A DNA stretch of 64,000 nucleotides, taken from contig DASRCB010000315.1 of NCBI GenBank assembly GCA_035653295.1, positions 9,687 to 73,686 on the forward strand, in the 5' to 3' direction. Shown one piece after another: positions 1 to 9,715 of the stretch; position 1 is the first letter of the stretch, and every line of letters begins with the position of its first letter. This stretch comes from DASRCB01 sp035653295. Lineage in GTDB: Bacteria > Acidobacteriota > Terriglobia > Bryobacterales > Bryobacteraceae. The translations under genes and the position numbers were made by a program. A model generated the notes under the pieces. That model was not told the DNA's origin and did not search any database. It worked only from the letters and a program-made list of their open reading frames with translations.

Positions 1-123
1 TTTGCGAATCGCGGCGTATCCGTCGGTCGCAAGATAGGTGTCGATGCTCGCCGAATTCGCCATCCCGAAGCGGCGGCTCAGAACTTTCACCTCCAGCGGA
101 CTCGGTTCGTTATAAAGCGGCAT
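1..123 (-). CDS. nuoF: NADH-quinone oxidoreductase subunit F (NuoF), N-terminal fragment
   Basis: This is the start of the NuoF subunit of complex I, the flavoprotein that takes electrons from NADH. Only 41 codons lie in the window and the gene runs off the left edge. The visible N-terminus begins MPLYNEPSPLEVKVLSRRFG and contains SASIDTYLATDGY, the segment typical of NuoF shortly before the FMN/NADH domain. The ATG is four bases after the nuoE stop codon, so it is the next gene of the same minus-strand operon. The FMN-binding and 4Fe-4S parts are not visible. The identity rests on this short segment plus the nuoA-C-D-E context. Confidence 0.85.
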   Translation of the reverse strand, partial: MPLYNEPSPLEVKVLSRRFGMANSASIDTYLATDGYAAIRK

Positions 124-127
124 GTGC

Positions 128-616
128 TTAACTCACCCGCGCCCGGCGGATGTCGTCGATCAGCTTGTCCAGTTTCTCGGGCGTCACGAAATGATGGAAA
201 TCGTAATTGATCTCGACCGCGGGCGCCCAGGAGCAGGCGCCCATGCACTCCACCTCTTCCAGCGAAAACAGCCCGTCGGGAGTCACTTCTTTGTTGCCGA
301 TTCCCAGCTTCTTCTTCGCATGATCGTAGAGCTGCTCTCCACCCACCAGCAGGCAGCTGATATTCGTGCACACCTGCACGTGATAGCGGCCCATGGGCCT
401 GCGGTGCAGCATCGAGTAGTAGCCAACCGTTTCATCCACGGTCAGCGGCTGCACGCCGACGCGCTTCGCCACTTCCTCGATCAGCTCCGTGGTAACCGCG
501 CCCACCTCATCCTGGGCGTACAGCAGCATGGGCACGATGGCCGACCGCTGCCGCCCCTCGGGATAGATGGTCAGCAGCTTCGCGAACTTCGCTTCCAGCT
601 CCGGCGAAAAAGTCAT
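128..616 (-). CDS. nuoE: NADH-quinone oxidoreductase subunit E (NuoE)
   Basis: NuoE is the thioredoxin-like 24 kDa subunit of the complex I NADH module and binds one 2Fe-2S cluster (N1a). The 162-residue protein has the four expected cysteines: C83 and C88 in VCTNISC, and C124 and C128 in ECMGACSWAP. Its length is normal for the family. The ATG directly abuts the nuoD stop codon with no spacer, and nuoF follows four bases after its own stop. This packing argues for one polycistronic mRNA with translational coupling. Confidence 0.95.
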   Translation of the reverse strand: MTFSPELEAKFAKLLTIYPEGRQRSAIVPMLLYAQDEVGAVTTELIEEVAKRVGVQPLTVDETVGYYSMLHRRPMGRYHVQVCTNISCLLVGGEQLYDHAKKKLGIGNKEVTPDGLFSLEEVECMGACSWAPAVEINYDFHHFVTPEKLDKLIDDIRRARVS

Positions 617-1852
617 TTAGCGATCCACGTCCCCCAGCACAAAATCCTGGCTGCCCATGGTGGCGATGGTGTCGGCGATCAGCGTCCCCTCGATCATCTT
701 CGGCAGGCCCTGCAGGTTCCCGAAACTCGGCGTGCGCATGAAGACGCGATATGGCCGCGACGTTCCGTTGCTCACGATGTAGTAAGCGATCTCGCCGCGC
801 GGCGACTCGATAGCCTGATACACTTCACCGGCCGGCACGCGGTAGCCCTCGGTGACGATCTTGAAGTGGTAGATGAGCGCCTCCATCTGCGTCTTCATCT
901 TTTCCCGGTCGGGAAGTACGATCTTCGGCGCGTTCGCCTGCCACGCGCCCTCGGGCATGCCCTCCAGCGCCTGCACGATGATCCGCGCGCTTTGCCGCAT
1001 CTCTTCCATGCGCACCTGGTATCGCGAGTACACGTCGTTGCCGGTCCGCGTCGCTACCTTGAAATCGAATTTGTCGTAGCTGGAGTAGGGCTCGGTTTTT
1101 CTCACGTCCAGTGGCAGTCCCGCCGCCCGCACCATCGGCCCGGTGATGCCCAGGTCCAGCATGTCCTCCAGCGCGATCGGCCCCACGCCGACGGTCCGCC
1201 GCTTCCAGATCGGGTTCTGATCCAGCAGCTCTTCGTACTCGTCCACCTTCTCCGGAAATGAGCGAATGAAGCGCGCCACCATGCGGTCCCACCCGCGCGG
1301 CGGCTCCAGCGCCAGGCCGCCCGGACGGATGTAGCTGGTCATCATCCGCTGCCCGGAGAACTGCTCGAAGATCTTCAGAATCTCCTCGCGCTCGCGGAAG
1401 CAGTAAAAGAATACGCTCATCGCGCCCAGATCGAGCGCGTGCGTCCCCAGCCAGACCAGATGGCTGGCGATCCGCTGGAATTCCACCAGCATCACCCGCA
1501 TCCACTGCGCCCGCGCCGGGATCTCGATATCGCCGATCAGCTTCTCCACCGCCAGCGAATACACGAGGTTGTTCGACAGGTTCGCGAGATAATCGACGCG
1601 ATCGGTCAGCGTGACCGTCTGCTGCCAGGTCTTGACCTCGCACTCCTTCTCGATGCCCGTGTGCAGGAAACCGATGTCCGGCGTGGCCTTCACCACTGTT
1701 TCGCCGTCGAGCTCAATGATCACGCGCAGCACACCGTGCGTCGAGGGGTGCTGCGGCCCCATGTTCAGCACCATGCGCCGCGGCGTGCCCGTCCCGCCTT
1801 CCAGCGCCGCGGGCGCCGGCATGCTTTCGGTATGCTCGATCAGTTCCTGCAT
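617..1852 (-). CDS. nuoD: NADH-quinone oxidoreductase subunit D (NuoD, 49 kDa)
   Basis: NuoD is the 49 kDa hydrogenase-derived subunit of the complex I connecting module and helps form the quinone pocket. The 411-residue protein has the family landmarks: MGPQHPSTHGVLR near residue 31, the PDIGFLHTGIEK segment that follows, and the C-terminal end DFVLGDVDR. Its length is typical of stand-alone NuoD rather than the NuoCD fusion. An N-terminal extension of about 30 residues precedes the conserved part. The stop codon abuts the nuoE start, and the start lies six bases after the nuoC stop. Confidence 0.96.
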   Translation of the reverse strand: MQELIEHTESMPAPAALEGGTGTPRRMVLNMGPQHPSTHGVLRVIIELDGETVVKATPDIGFLHTGIEKECEVKTWQQTVTLTDRVDYLANLSNNLVYSLAVEKLIGDIEIPARAQWMRVMLVEFQRIASHLVWLGTHALDLGAMSVFFYCFREREEILKIFEQFSGQRMMTSYIRPGGLALEPPRGWDRMVARFIRSFPEKVDEYEELLDQNPIWKRRTVGVGPIALEDMLDLGITGPMVRAAGLPLDVRKTEPYSSYDKFDFKVATRTGNDVYSRYQVRMEEMRQSARIIVQALEGMPEGAWQANAPKIVLPDREKMKTQMEALIYHFKIVTEGYRVPAGEVYQAIESPRGEIAYYIVSNGTSRPYRVFMRTPSFGNLQGLPKMIEGTLIADTIATMGSQDFVLGDVDR

Positions 1853-1858
1853 GGTGAG

Positions 1859-2344
1859 TTACTCATTCTGGTACGTGTACTTGTGCCCATGAACCGGGTA
1901 ATCCTTCCGCAGCGGATGTCCTTCCCAGTCAATCGGCATGAGAATGCGGCGCAGGTCCGGATGATTGCGGAAGCGGATGCCGAACATATCGAATACTTCG
2001 CGTTCGTACCAGTTGGCGCCGCGCCACACACTCGTAACCGATTCCACCTCGGGCTCCTGCTCCCGCACGCGCACTTTCAGACGGATCCGTTCGTTACGGC
2101 TGGTCGAGTGCAGATGGTAAACCACCTCGAACCGAGGATCTGCGGGATACCAGTCCACGCCGGTGATGGAGCTGATGCGATTAAACTCCATCTCGCGGAA
2201 AAAGCGGCACACATCGACAATCTTCCCCGGCGCTATGAACAGCGTCGGCTCATCGCGGTCCCGGTGGCCGTCGACAATGGCCGCGCTGTCGCGCTGCTCC
2301 AGCGCCGCTGCGGCGGCGACATCCTTCAAAGCTTCAGGAAGCAT
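1859..2344 (-). CDS. nuoC: NADH-quinone oxidoreductase subunit C (NuoC, 30 kDa)
   Basis: NuoC is the 30 kDa peripheral subunit of complex I. The 161-residue protein carries the family signature in its C-terminal half: WYEREVFDMFGIRF, then HPDLRRILMP and DWEGHPLRKDYP. It is a separate protein, not a NuoCD fusion. The start codon lies only seven bases after the nuoA stop, so the gene that normally sits between nuoA and nuoC (nuoB) is absent here. Nothing in the short junction resembles a nuoB remnant. Confidence 0.95.
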   Translation of the reverse strand: MLPEALKDVAAAAALEQRDSAAIVDGHRDRDEPTLFIAPGKIVDVCRFFREMEFNRISSITGVDWYPADPRFEVVYHLHSTSRNERIRLKVRVREQEPEVESVTSVWRGANWYEREVFDMFGIRFRNHPDLRRILMPIDWEGHPLRKDYPVHGHKYTYQNE

Positions 2345-2351
2345 TCGGCTC

Positions 2352-2747
2352 TTAGTCTTCTTCTCCGCCCGGACTGCTCAGCGCCCAGTCCAGCACGCCC
2401 TTCTTCCAGATATAGAAGAAACCGGCCAGCACCAGCACCACGAAGACCAGCATTTCGAAGAACGCGAACAGCCTGAGTTCGCGGTAAACCACAGCCCACG
2501 GGTAAAGAAAAATGGCTTCGATATCGAACAGAATGAAAACGATGCCCACCAGGTAGAACTTGACGCTGAAGCGCTCGCGCGCCGACCCCGTCGGCGCCAT
2601 GCCCGATTCGTACGGCGTATCCTTCAGCCGGCTCTTGACACGTTTTCCAAGCAGCCACGAAAGCGTGACCAGCGCCGAGGCAACCGCGATGGCGAGGAGG
2701 ATCTGTATCAGGACCGGAAAGTATGTCTGCGGATACGAAGTAGGCAT
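2352..2747 (-). CDS. nuoA: NADH-quinone oxidoreductase subunit A (NuoA)
   Basis: NuoA is a small three-helix membrane subunit of complex I. Hydrophobic helices lie near the N-terminus (FPVLIQILLAIAVASALV), the middle (FYLVGIVFILFDIEAIFLYP) and the C-terminus (FEMLVFVVLVLAGFFYIW). The segments YESGMAPTGSARERFSVKFY and FDIEAIFLYPWA are diagnostic of the family. An upstream in-frame ATG at 2777 would add ten residues. The ATG at 2747 is preferred because an AAGGA lies about 12 bases before it and MPTSYPQTYFP resembles usual NuoA starts. This is the first gene of the operon and it faces away from thiS. Confidence 0.93.
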   Translation of the reverse strand: MPTSYPQTYFPVLIQILLAIAVASALVTLSWLLGKRVKSRLKDTPYESGMAPTGSARERFSVKFYLVGIVFILFDIEAIFLYPWAVVYRELRLFAFFEMLVFVVLVLAGFFYIWKKGVLDWALSSPGGEED

Positions 2748-2767
2748 TACCAGTCGCTGTCCTTCAC

Positions 2768-2773
2768 TATAAT
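2768..2773 (+). promoter_or_regulatory. TATAAT -10 hexamer for thiS
   Basis: A perfect TATAAT lies 12 bases before the thiS ATG. No convincing -35 and no Shine-Dalgarno sequence are visible. The predicted transcript would start around 2780 and carry only about six leader bases. Functional use is inferred. Confidence 0.45.
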
Positions 2774-2785
2774 ACATAGCGAGAC

Positions 2786-3013
2786 ATGGCCAGCCCCGAA
2801 ACAGAATCGAATCAGAGTGTTGTGATTAATGGGCGCCCGCGCGAGATTCCCGCCGGCCTCACCGTTGCCGCGCTGCTGCGCCACCTGTCCGTCGACCCGG
2901 AGCGCGTAGCTATCGAACTGAATCGCGAGATCATTCGCAAGCCGTCCTGGGACAGCACGAAGGTGGACCCCGGCGCGGAACTGGAAATCGTCCAGTTCGT
3001 CGGCGGCGGCTGA
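2786..3013 (+). CDS. thiS: Sulfur carrier protein ThiS
   Basis: ThiS is the ubiquitin-like sulfur carrier of thiamine thiazole synthesis. Its C-terminal glycine is adenylylated and converted to a thiocarboxylate. The 75-residue protein has the beta-grasp pattern (VVINGRPREIPAGLTVAALL) and ends in VQFVGGG, as required. It has about ten extra N-terminal residues compared with the usual 65-66. No thiG, thiH or thiF is adjacent, so partners must be encoded elsewhere. MoaD is the main alternative, but the NREII and VGGG segments favour ThiS. Confidence 0.85.
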   Translation: MASPETESNQSVVINGRPREIPAGLTVAALLRHLSVDPERVAIELNREIIRKPSWDSTKVDPGAELEIVQFVGGG

Positions 3014-3047
3014 GAATCTCCTGCCGCAGTAGAATTATAGACAGCAC

Positions 3048-3284
3048 ATGAACAACCCACAGTTGTTCTTCGCCATCGGCATTCCCACCCTCGCCATCCT
3101 TGTCGGAATCCTGGTCAACATGATCCAGGTGAGCACGATAAATGCACGTATAACGGATGTGGTCAGTCGCCTCTCCGCCCTCGAAGACCGCGTAAACACC
3201 GGTTTCGACCTGCTCACGAAGAAGATCTACGAACTGGACACCCGCATCTCACGCATCGAAGAGCGCCTGAACTTCCGGTCCTGA
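3048..3284 (+). CDS. Small membrane-anchored coiled-coil protein, unknown function
   Basis: The family is not recognised. The 78-residue protein has one N-terminal transmembrane helix (about residues 6-27, FFAIGIPTLAILVGILVNMI). It is followed by a heptad-rich tail, ITDVVSRLSALEDRVNTGFD then KKIYELDTRISRIEERL, that should form a coiled coil. This suggests an oligomeric inner-membrane protein with a cytoplasmic or periplasmic stalk. A TAGAAT hexamer at 3030-3035 lies 12 bases before the ATG and could be its own -10. Similar short TM-plus-coil proteins are common hypotheticals in acidobacteria. No function is proposed. Confidence 0.7.
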   Translation: MNNPQLFFAIGIPTLAILVGILVNMIQVSTINARITDVVSRLSALEDRVNTGFDLLTKKIYELDTRISRIEERLNFRS

Positions 3285-3348
3285 GGGCTGTCTTTCGGCT
3301 TCCCGGACCGCTGATTCCGCGGTCGGTACCGGTCCGTCGATTGCCCTA

Positions 3349-3376
3349 TTGACTCCTCCCGCCGCTGACGTACAAT
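3349..3376 (+). promoter_or_regulatory. Sigma-70-type promoter for the MerR-family gene
   Basis: TTGACT (3349-3354) is separated by 16 bases from TACAAT (3371-3376), close to the sigma-70 consensus. The start site would fall near 3383, giving a leader of about 33 bases before the ATG at 3416. It lies between the small membrane protein gene and the regulator. Confidence 0.65.
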
Positions 3377-3415
3377 CTTTATGGCTCCTCAACTCAGAAA
3401 CGCGGACGGGTAAAC

Positions 3416-3925
3416 ATGTTCAAAACAAAGAAAACGCGTCCTGAAAGTTCGTCCGACGCCCAGAACTTCTCCTCCAGCGACGTGGCGCGCATCGCCCAGG
3501 TCAGCCTGCGCCAGCTCCAGTGGTGGGACGAGCGCAAGGTTGTATCCCCCAGACACGAAGGTCATAAGCGGGTCTACACGCCTGAAGAAGTAATCGAGAT
3601 CACAGTCATCGCCGAACTCCGCCGCAAGGGTTTTTCCCTCCAGAAAATCCGCCGCGTGCTCCGGTTCCTGCAGCGTGAGATGGGCCGCCGCCTCGCCGAC
3701 GTGCTGGAGAATAATTCCGACCTGCACCTCGTCACGGACGGCAAGGCAATTTACCTGGAAGACGAGCGCGAACGCATCATCGACATCCTCAAGAACGCCC
3801 GCCAGCCAATGTTCCTGGTCTGCGTCACCGATCAGGTACGCCGCCTGGGAACCACCAATGGCGCCCCGCGTAAGCCCGTCCGCACCGAGAGCGCCGCCGG
3901 GATCAAAAAAGCCCGCATGGGCTAA
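3416..3925 (+). CDS. MerR-family transcriptional regulator
   Basis: This is a 169-residue DNA-binding protein with an N-terminal MerR-type winged helix. The helix-turn-helix SSDVARIAQVSLRQLQWWDE covers residues about 21-40, followed by the wing VYTPEEVIEI and AELRRKGFSLQKIRRVL. The C-terminal part (about 90-145) is short and has no cysteine cluster typical of metal sensors; only one Cys is visible, in FLVCVTDQV. The effector is unknown. The tail is rich in Lys and Arg. It has its own good promoter and stands alone, with the protease gene starting about 95 bases downstream. Confidence 0.85.
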   Translation: MFKTKKTRPESSSDAQNFSSSDVARIAQVSLRQLQWWDERKVVSPRHEGHKRVYTPEEVIEITVIAELRRKGFSLQKIRRVLRFLQREMGRRLADVLENNSDLHLVTDGKAIYLEDERERIIDILKNARQPMFLVCVTDQVRRLGTTNGAPRKPVRTESAAGIKKARMG

Positions 3926-3998
3926 CCGGAACCTCGGCAGGAAACTGAACCTTTCGCTGCGGCGTCCCGTCTTAACAGAAGACGTCCGTCATCCTCGC

Positions 3999-4004
3999 TA
4001 TAAT
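3999..4004 (+). promoter_or_regulatory. TATAAT -10 hexamer before the S41 protease gene
   Basis: A perfect TATAAT lies 16 bases before the preferred ATG at 4021, giving a predicted leader of roughly ten bases. A TTAACA at 3972-3977 is too far (21 bases) for an ideal -35. The hexamer overlaps an alternative upstream ATG at 4003, which argues against that codon as the start. Confidence 0.45.
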
Positions 4005-4020
4005 GAGGTCAAGAACCCGT

Positions 4021-5627
<1,607 letters not shown>

Positions 5628-5628
<1 letters not shown>

Positions 5629-7430
5629 TGGATTCGGCCGTAACGGCTGCATCGCTACATACTCTTCCGCACGCCCGGCCTGAGCCGCAGATCACGGTTC
5701 TCGACGCGGGCGGGCAGTATTGCCACCTGATCGCGCGCCGCGTACGCGACCTGGGCGTTTATGCCGAGGTCCGGCCCAGCGACACGCCCGCATCTGAGTT
5801 GAAGAACCGCCGAGGCATAATCGTTTCCGGCGGCCCGGCCAGCGTGTACGAAGCCGGCAGCCCGCGCATCGACCCCGAGATCCTCAACGCCGGACCCGCG
5901 ATCTTCGGCATCTGCTATGGCCTCCAGGCCGTGGCGCACGCGCTCGGCGCGCCGGTACAGCGCGGCGAAAAGGGCGAATATGGTCTGGCGCGCATCGAAC
6001 TGCGGCACGCGCATCCGTTGTTTCCCGGCGAGTCGGCCGGTGGTTTGCAGGTTTGGATGAACCACCGCGATCGGCTCGAGGCGCCGCCTGCCGGCTTCGA
6101 TCTCATCGCTTCCAGCGGCGACTGCCCGGTAGCTGCCATCGCGCACCGTGAGCGGCCGATCGCCGGCGTGCAGTTTCACCCCGAAGTCGTGCACACCCAG
6201 TTCGGCGGCGAGATTCTGGCGAACTTCGTGTTCGGCATGGCCCAGTGCGAGCGCGACTGGAGCCCCAAAGACCGGCTGGGGCTGATTGAGGCAGACATCC
6301 GCGAAACCGTTCGGGACCGCAGCGTTTTCTTCTTCGTCAGCGGCGGTGTCGATTCCACCGTCGCCTACACGCTGTGCCTGCGCGCTCTCGGCCCGGACCG
6401 CGTGTTCGGCATCTACGTCGATACCGGGCTGATGCGTGAGGGCGAAACCGAGTACGTGCGGCGGCTGTTCGCCACTCTTGGCGCAAAGGCTTTCCGCGTT
6501 GAGGACGCCTCCCGCGAGTTCCTCGAAAAGCTGGCCAGCCTGACCGATCCCGAAGCCAAGCGCATGGCCATCGGCGAGGAGTTTGTCGCCGTCCAGGACC
6601 GCATTCTCCGATCCGGCCACTTCCTCGACGGCAACTGGATTCTCGGCCAGGGCACCATCTACCCGGACACGATCGAATCCGGGGGCACGGCCAATGCCGA
6701 CGTTATCAAGACGCATCACAATCGCGTCGCCGGCATCCAGCAGTTGATCTCCGAGAACCGGCTGGTCGAGCCATTGGCCTCCTTCTACAAGGATGAGGTG
6801 CGGGAGATCGGCCGCGAGCTGGGCATCCCCGGCGAGTTCCTCTCCCGGCATCCGTTCCCCGGCCCTGGGCTGGCCATCCGCTGCCTGTGCTCGGCTGAGG
6901 AGCGCCCGCTGGTGCGCATCGATGACGGCCTGCTTCTGCCGATCCGCTCGGTAGGCGTTCACGGCGATTCGCGCAGTTATCGACCCGTGCTGTGGGGCTT
7001 CATCGGCATGGACCACGCCCGAGCAACGGAGCTGGTGAACGCGTCCACGGAGTTCAACCGTGTGATCTGCCAGACCGCTTCGAATGCCGCGTTCGGAGAC
7101 ATGCGGGTAACCCGGGGCTTCATCGACGAAACGCGGCTTGCCCGCCTGCGCCGGGCCGACTTCGTGGTCCGCCGCTTTTCCCAGAGCGCCGGCTTCGAGG
7201 ACCAGGTATGGCAGTTCCCGGTCGTGCTGATCCCGGTGGGCACGTCGGAGCGGCCCGACTCCGTCGTCCTGCGACCCATTCACTCGGTCGACGGCATGAC
7301 CGCGCAGTCGGTAGAGATGCCGCGCGAGCTTCTCAGCCGAATTGGCGCCGAACTGCTCGCCATCCCCGGTGTATGCAGCGTTTTTTACGACCTCACACAC
7401 AAGCCTCCGGGAACGATAGAGTGGGAGTAG
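5628..7430 (+). CDS. guaA: GMP synthase (glutamine-hydrolysing)
   Basis: GuaA converts XMP to GMP using glutamine and ATP. The 600-residue protein has the usual three parts. The first is a class I amidotransferase domain with Cys96 in FGICYGLQA and the His184/Glu186 pair in VQFHPE. The second is an ATP pyrophosphatase domain with SGGVDST at 238-244. The third is a C-terminal dimerisation domain ending in KPPGTIEWE. It is longer than the common length of about 520, through a 20-residue N-terminal extension and extra length in the C-terminal half. The start overlaps the protease stop codon by one base. Confidence 0.96.
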
Positions 7431-7436
7431 GTCCAC

Positions 7437-7880
7437 ATGGACAAGTTCGCGGACAAGATCAGCTACTTCCGCTTCCAGGTGCTGCCCGGGGAAAGTCAGG
7501 AGGAGTTCGACGCGCTCCTGGCGGAATACGGCCGAGCCTACGGCCCCAGCGGGATTCACGAGCGTTTTCTGGTGGACGACATGGCGCGGGCGCACTGGAA
7601 GATCGTGCGCATGCACCGCGTGGCGGAACTGGTTCGGGCACATCCTAAAGCCGCGGCCACGGCGGCCCGTGACATCGCCACCAACGAGCGCACGCTGCGC
7701 CGCGCGCACAAGCACCTGCTGGAGTTTCGCAAGCTGAATGGCCGGCCCGAAAAGGACACGCCGGAGCGGCGCGCGCTGCGCGACACTGCCATGCAGGGCC
7801 GGCTTCCGGCCAATATCGCGAGACGCCCCACCCTCGACATGCTCTTCGGCAACAGCGACCCGTTTGTTTCACGAGCGTAA
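7437..7880 (+). CDS. Unknown protein related to the 'QNA..HGLT' acidobacterial family
   Basis: A 147-residue Arg/Ala-rich soluble protein with no recognised function. It shares a core pattern with the protein at 11794-12414: VLPGESQEEFDALLAEY then IHERFLVDDMARAHWKIVRM here, against VLPHENQADFDACLARY then EHERFLVELMTQSRWELQRT there. It lacks the N-terminal QNAVSHGLTGG segment of the longer relative. The ATG follows the guaA stop by six bases and an AGG-rich stretch precedes it, so it may ride on the guaA message. Confidence 0.65.
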   Translation: MDKFADKISYFRFQVLPGESQEEFDALLAEYGRAYGPSGIHERFLVDDMARAHWKIVRMHRVAELVRAHPKAAATAARDIATNERTLRRAHKHLLEFRKLNGRPEKDTPERRALRDTAMQGRLPANIARRPTLDMLFGNSDPFVSRA

Positions 7881-7895
7881 AGGCGACATGCACGC

Positions 7896-8747
7896 ATGAG
7901 ATCTCGTATCGCTGCAGCCATTGCTCTGGCGGCAGTTTTCGTTCACGCACAGCAGCCGCTGACCGCGCGCCAGGTGATCGAGCGCATTCAGAAGAACGTC
8001 GGCGTGACCTGGCAAACTCCCACCGTCGACACCTTTAAGGCCGGGGATCCGGAGACGCGCGTCACTGGCATCGCAACCGCGTTCACCGACAGCTACGACG
8101 TCCTCCAGCGCGCCGCCTCGAGCGGGAAGAACCTGATCATCAGCCACGAGCCGAGCTTCTATAACCACCTCGATGAGACGAAGGCGCTCGAGAACGACGC
8201 CGTCTACCGGCAGAAGATCGAGTTCATCCGCCGGCACAACATGGTCGTGTTCCGCTTCCATGATCACTGGCACATGCGCCGGCCGGACGGGATCATGGTG
8301 GGCATGGTTCGCGAACTGGGCTGGGAAAGGCAGCAAAGCCAGACCGACCCGGCGCTGTTCGCCGCGCCGCAGCCGACCCTGGGCGCTCTGGCGGCGAGCA
8401 TTCGCGATCGCCTGCACGACAAAACCCTGCGCGTGGTGGGCGATCCCGGGGAGAAACTCGCGCACATCGCCATGCTGCCCGGAGCGGCGGGCGCCGACCG
8501 GCAGATCGCGATGCTCGAGCGCAGCGATGTGGACGCGCTGGTGGTGGGCGAAGCGCGCGAGTGGGAAACGGTGGAGTATGCTCGCGACGCCCTCAACGAG
8601 GGCCGCCACAAAGGGCTGATCATCATCGGCCACGTGCTGTCGGAGGAGGCCGGTATGGACGAGTGCGCCCGCTGGCTAAAAACCTTCATCACGGAAGTGC
8701 CGGTCGAGTTCATTCCTGCCGGCGAGCCGTTCTGGCGCCCTGAATAG
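7896..8747 (+). CDS. Exported NIF3/DUF34-family protein
   Basis: The 283-residue protein matches the NIF3/DUF34 metal-binding family (GTP cyclohydrolase I type 2-like). That family normally carries a two-metal centre and acts in the cytoplasm, with unsettled chemistry. Visible family features are GIATAFTDSYDVLQRA near residue 57, ISHEPSFYNH (metal His), and near the C-terminus IIIGHVLSEE, which matches the H-x3-E metal pair. Unusually, the protein begins MRSRIAAAIALAAVFVHAQQ, a clear Sec signal peptide, so it is probably periplasmic. It starts 15 bases after the preceding stop codon and is convergent with the NIPSNAP-like gene. Confidence 0.8.
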   Translation: MRSRIAAAIALAAVFVHAQQPLTARQVIERIQKNVGVTWQTPTVDTFKAGDPETRVTGIATAFTDSYDVLQRAASSGKNLIISHEPSFYNHLDETKALENDAVYRQKIEFIRRHNMVVFRFHDHWHMRRPDGIMVGMVRELGWERQQSQTDPALFAAPQPTLGALAASIRDRLHDKTLRVVGDPGEKLAHIAMLPGAAGADRQIAMLERSDVDALVVGEAREWETVEYARDALNEGRHKGLIIIGHVLSEEAGMDECARWLKTFITEVPVEFIPAGEPFWRPE

Positions 8748-8771
8748 GGTCACTGCCTAATTCGGGGAGCA

Positions 8772-9089
8772 TCAGTGCCACTGAACGAGACGGTCCGGGT
8801 CGTCCACCAGCACGACGTCGTATTTCTCCAGCATGGGCATGAGCACCTGTTCCAATTCGCCTCTCCAGAGATCGCCTTCGTAGAACCGCGCTTTCATCGG
8901 GTCGCGGGAGGCGAGGTCGGGAAAGCGACGCATGAAGAAGAAGGTGTCAGCGTCTTCCAGTGAAAGGAACGGGCCGAGGATCTTCATTCCGATCTCGTCG
9001 TGCGCCGGGATCACCCTGGTATGAAAGATCTCGAGAAACCGCGCGCGGCATCCCGGCTTCGTCTTATAGGTGCGCATTTCGATGATCAC
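8772..9089 (-). CDS. NIPSNAP-family protein
   Basis: A 105-residue protein of the NIPSNAP family (dimeric ferredoxin-like alpha/beta barrel). It begins MIIEMRTYKTKPG, the usual NIPSNAP start, and has FLEIFHTRVIPAHDEIG and FFFMRRFPDLASRD further on. The biochemical role of bacterial members is unknown. The start is the GTG at 9089, which overlaps the stop of the pyridoxamine-oxidase-like gene in a GTGA, showing translational coupling. It is the last gene of a three-gene operon divergent from a MocR regulator. Confidence 0.8.
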   Translation of the reverse strand: MIIEMRTYKTKPGCRARFLEIFHTRVIPAHDEIGMKILGPFLSLEDADTFFFMRRFPDLASRDPMKARFYEGDLWRGELEQVLMPMLEKYDVVLVDDPDRLVQWH

Positions 9090-9715
9090 AGGGGCCCCTT
9101 GCCGAATTTCAGCACATAATCCGGGGCGCCGCCGGGTATGGGCGCGCCCGCCTCGAGCCGCAGCGGAAGCACGCCGGCCCAGACCGGGAGCGCGTAATCC
9201 TCTTCGTCGTCGATGGGAGGACCGGTGCGAATCTTGGCGGAGGCTTCCTCGATGGTGAAGGCCAGCGCCGCAGTGGCTTTCAACTCCTTCTCGCTGGGGC
9301 CTCGTACGTCGTTCCATCGGCCCGCGATCAGGTGCTCGGAGATGATCCGCAGCGCTCGGGTTTTCTCCCCCTCATCGGCGATAGCACGAGCGGTCCCGAA
9401 CGCGGTCACGCTGCGGTAGTTCATGGAATGATGGAACGCCGAGCGCGCCAGCACCAGACCGTCGACGAGAGTCACGGTCACGCAGGCGGGCACGCCCGCA
9501 TCGAGCGTCCGGAGCATGCGGCTCGCGGCCGAACCGTGCAGATACAGTTTGTCGCCGTCCCTGCCGCACAGCGTGGGGATTACGAAGGGCTGACCATCGA
9601 CCTGAAAACCGACGTGCGCGAGGAACCCGGCATCGAGAATCGCATGGATCGTTTCCGCATCGTGTGACCCGCGATTCGGCAGCCGTTTCAGCTGTGTTCG
9701 GCCGGTCAACTTCAC
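9086..9715 (-). CDS. Pyridoxamine 5'-phosphate oxidase-like FMN-binding split-barrel protein
   Basis: A 209-residue protein of the flavin-reductase-like split-barrel fold, closest to the NimA-type pyridoxamine-oxidase-related family. Its start TGRTQLKRLPNRGSHDAETI is the typical opening of that family. GFLAHVGFQVDGQPFVIPTL and LYLHGSAASRMLRTLD follow as the flavin-binding core. True PNPOx activity is not implied; many members are heme or flavin utilisation proteins. The GTG start at 9715 overlaps the upstream stop by four bases (GTGA), and its own stop overlaps the NIPSNAP start. A longer upstream reading of this frame is not supported. Confidence 0.85.
   Translation of the reverse strand: MKLTGRTQLKRLPNRGSHDAETIHAILDAGFLAHVGFQVDGQPFVIPTLCGRDGDKLYLHGSAASRMLRTLDAGVPACVTVTLVDGLVLARSAFHHSMNYRSVTAFGTARAIADEGEKTRALRIISEHLIAGRWNDVRGPSEKELKATAALAFTIEEASAKIRTGPPIDDEEDYALPVWAGVLPLRLEAGAPIPGGAPDYVLKFGKGPL

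Noticed and set aside
5655..7715. A 686-codon minus-strand frame opposite guaA
   Set aside because: Antisense of a clear GMP synthase; no motif or ribosome-binding site.
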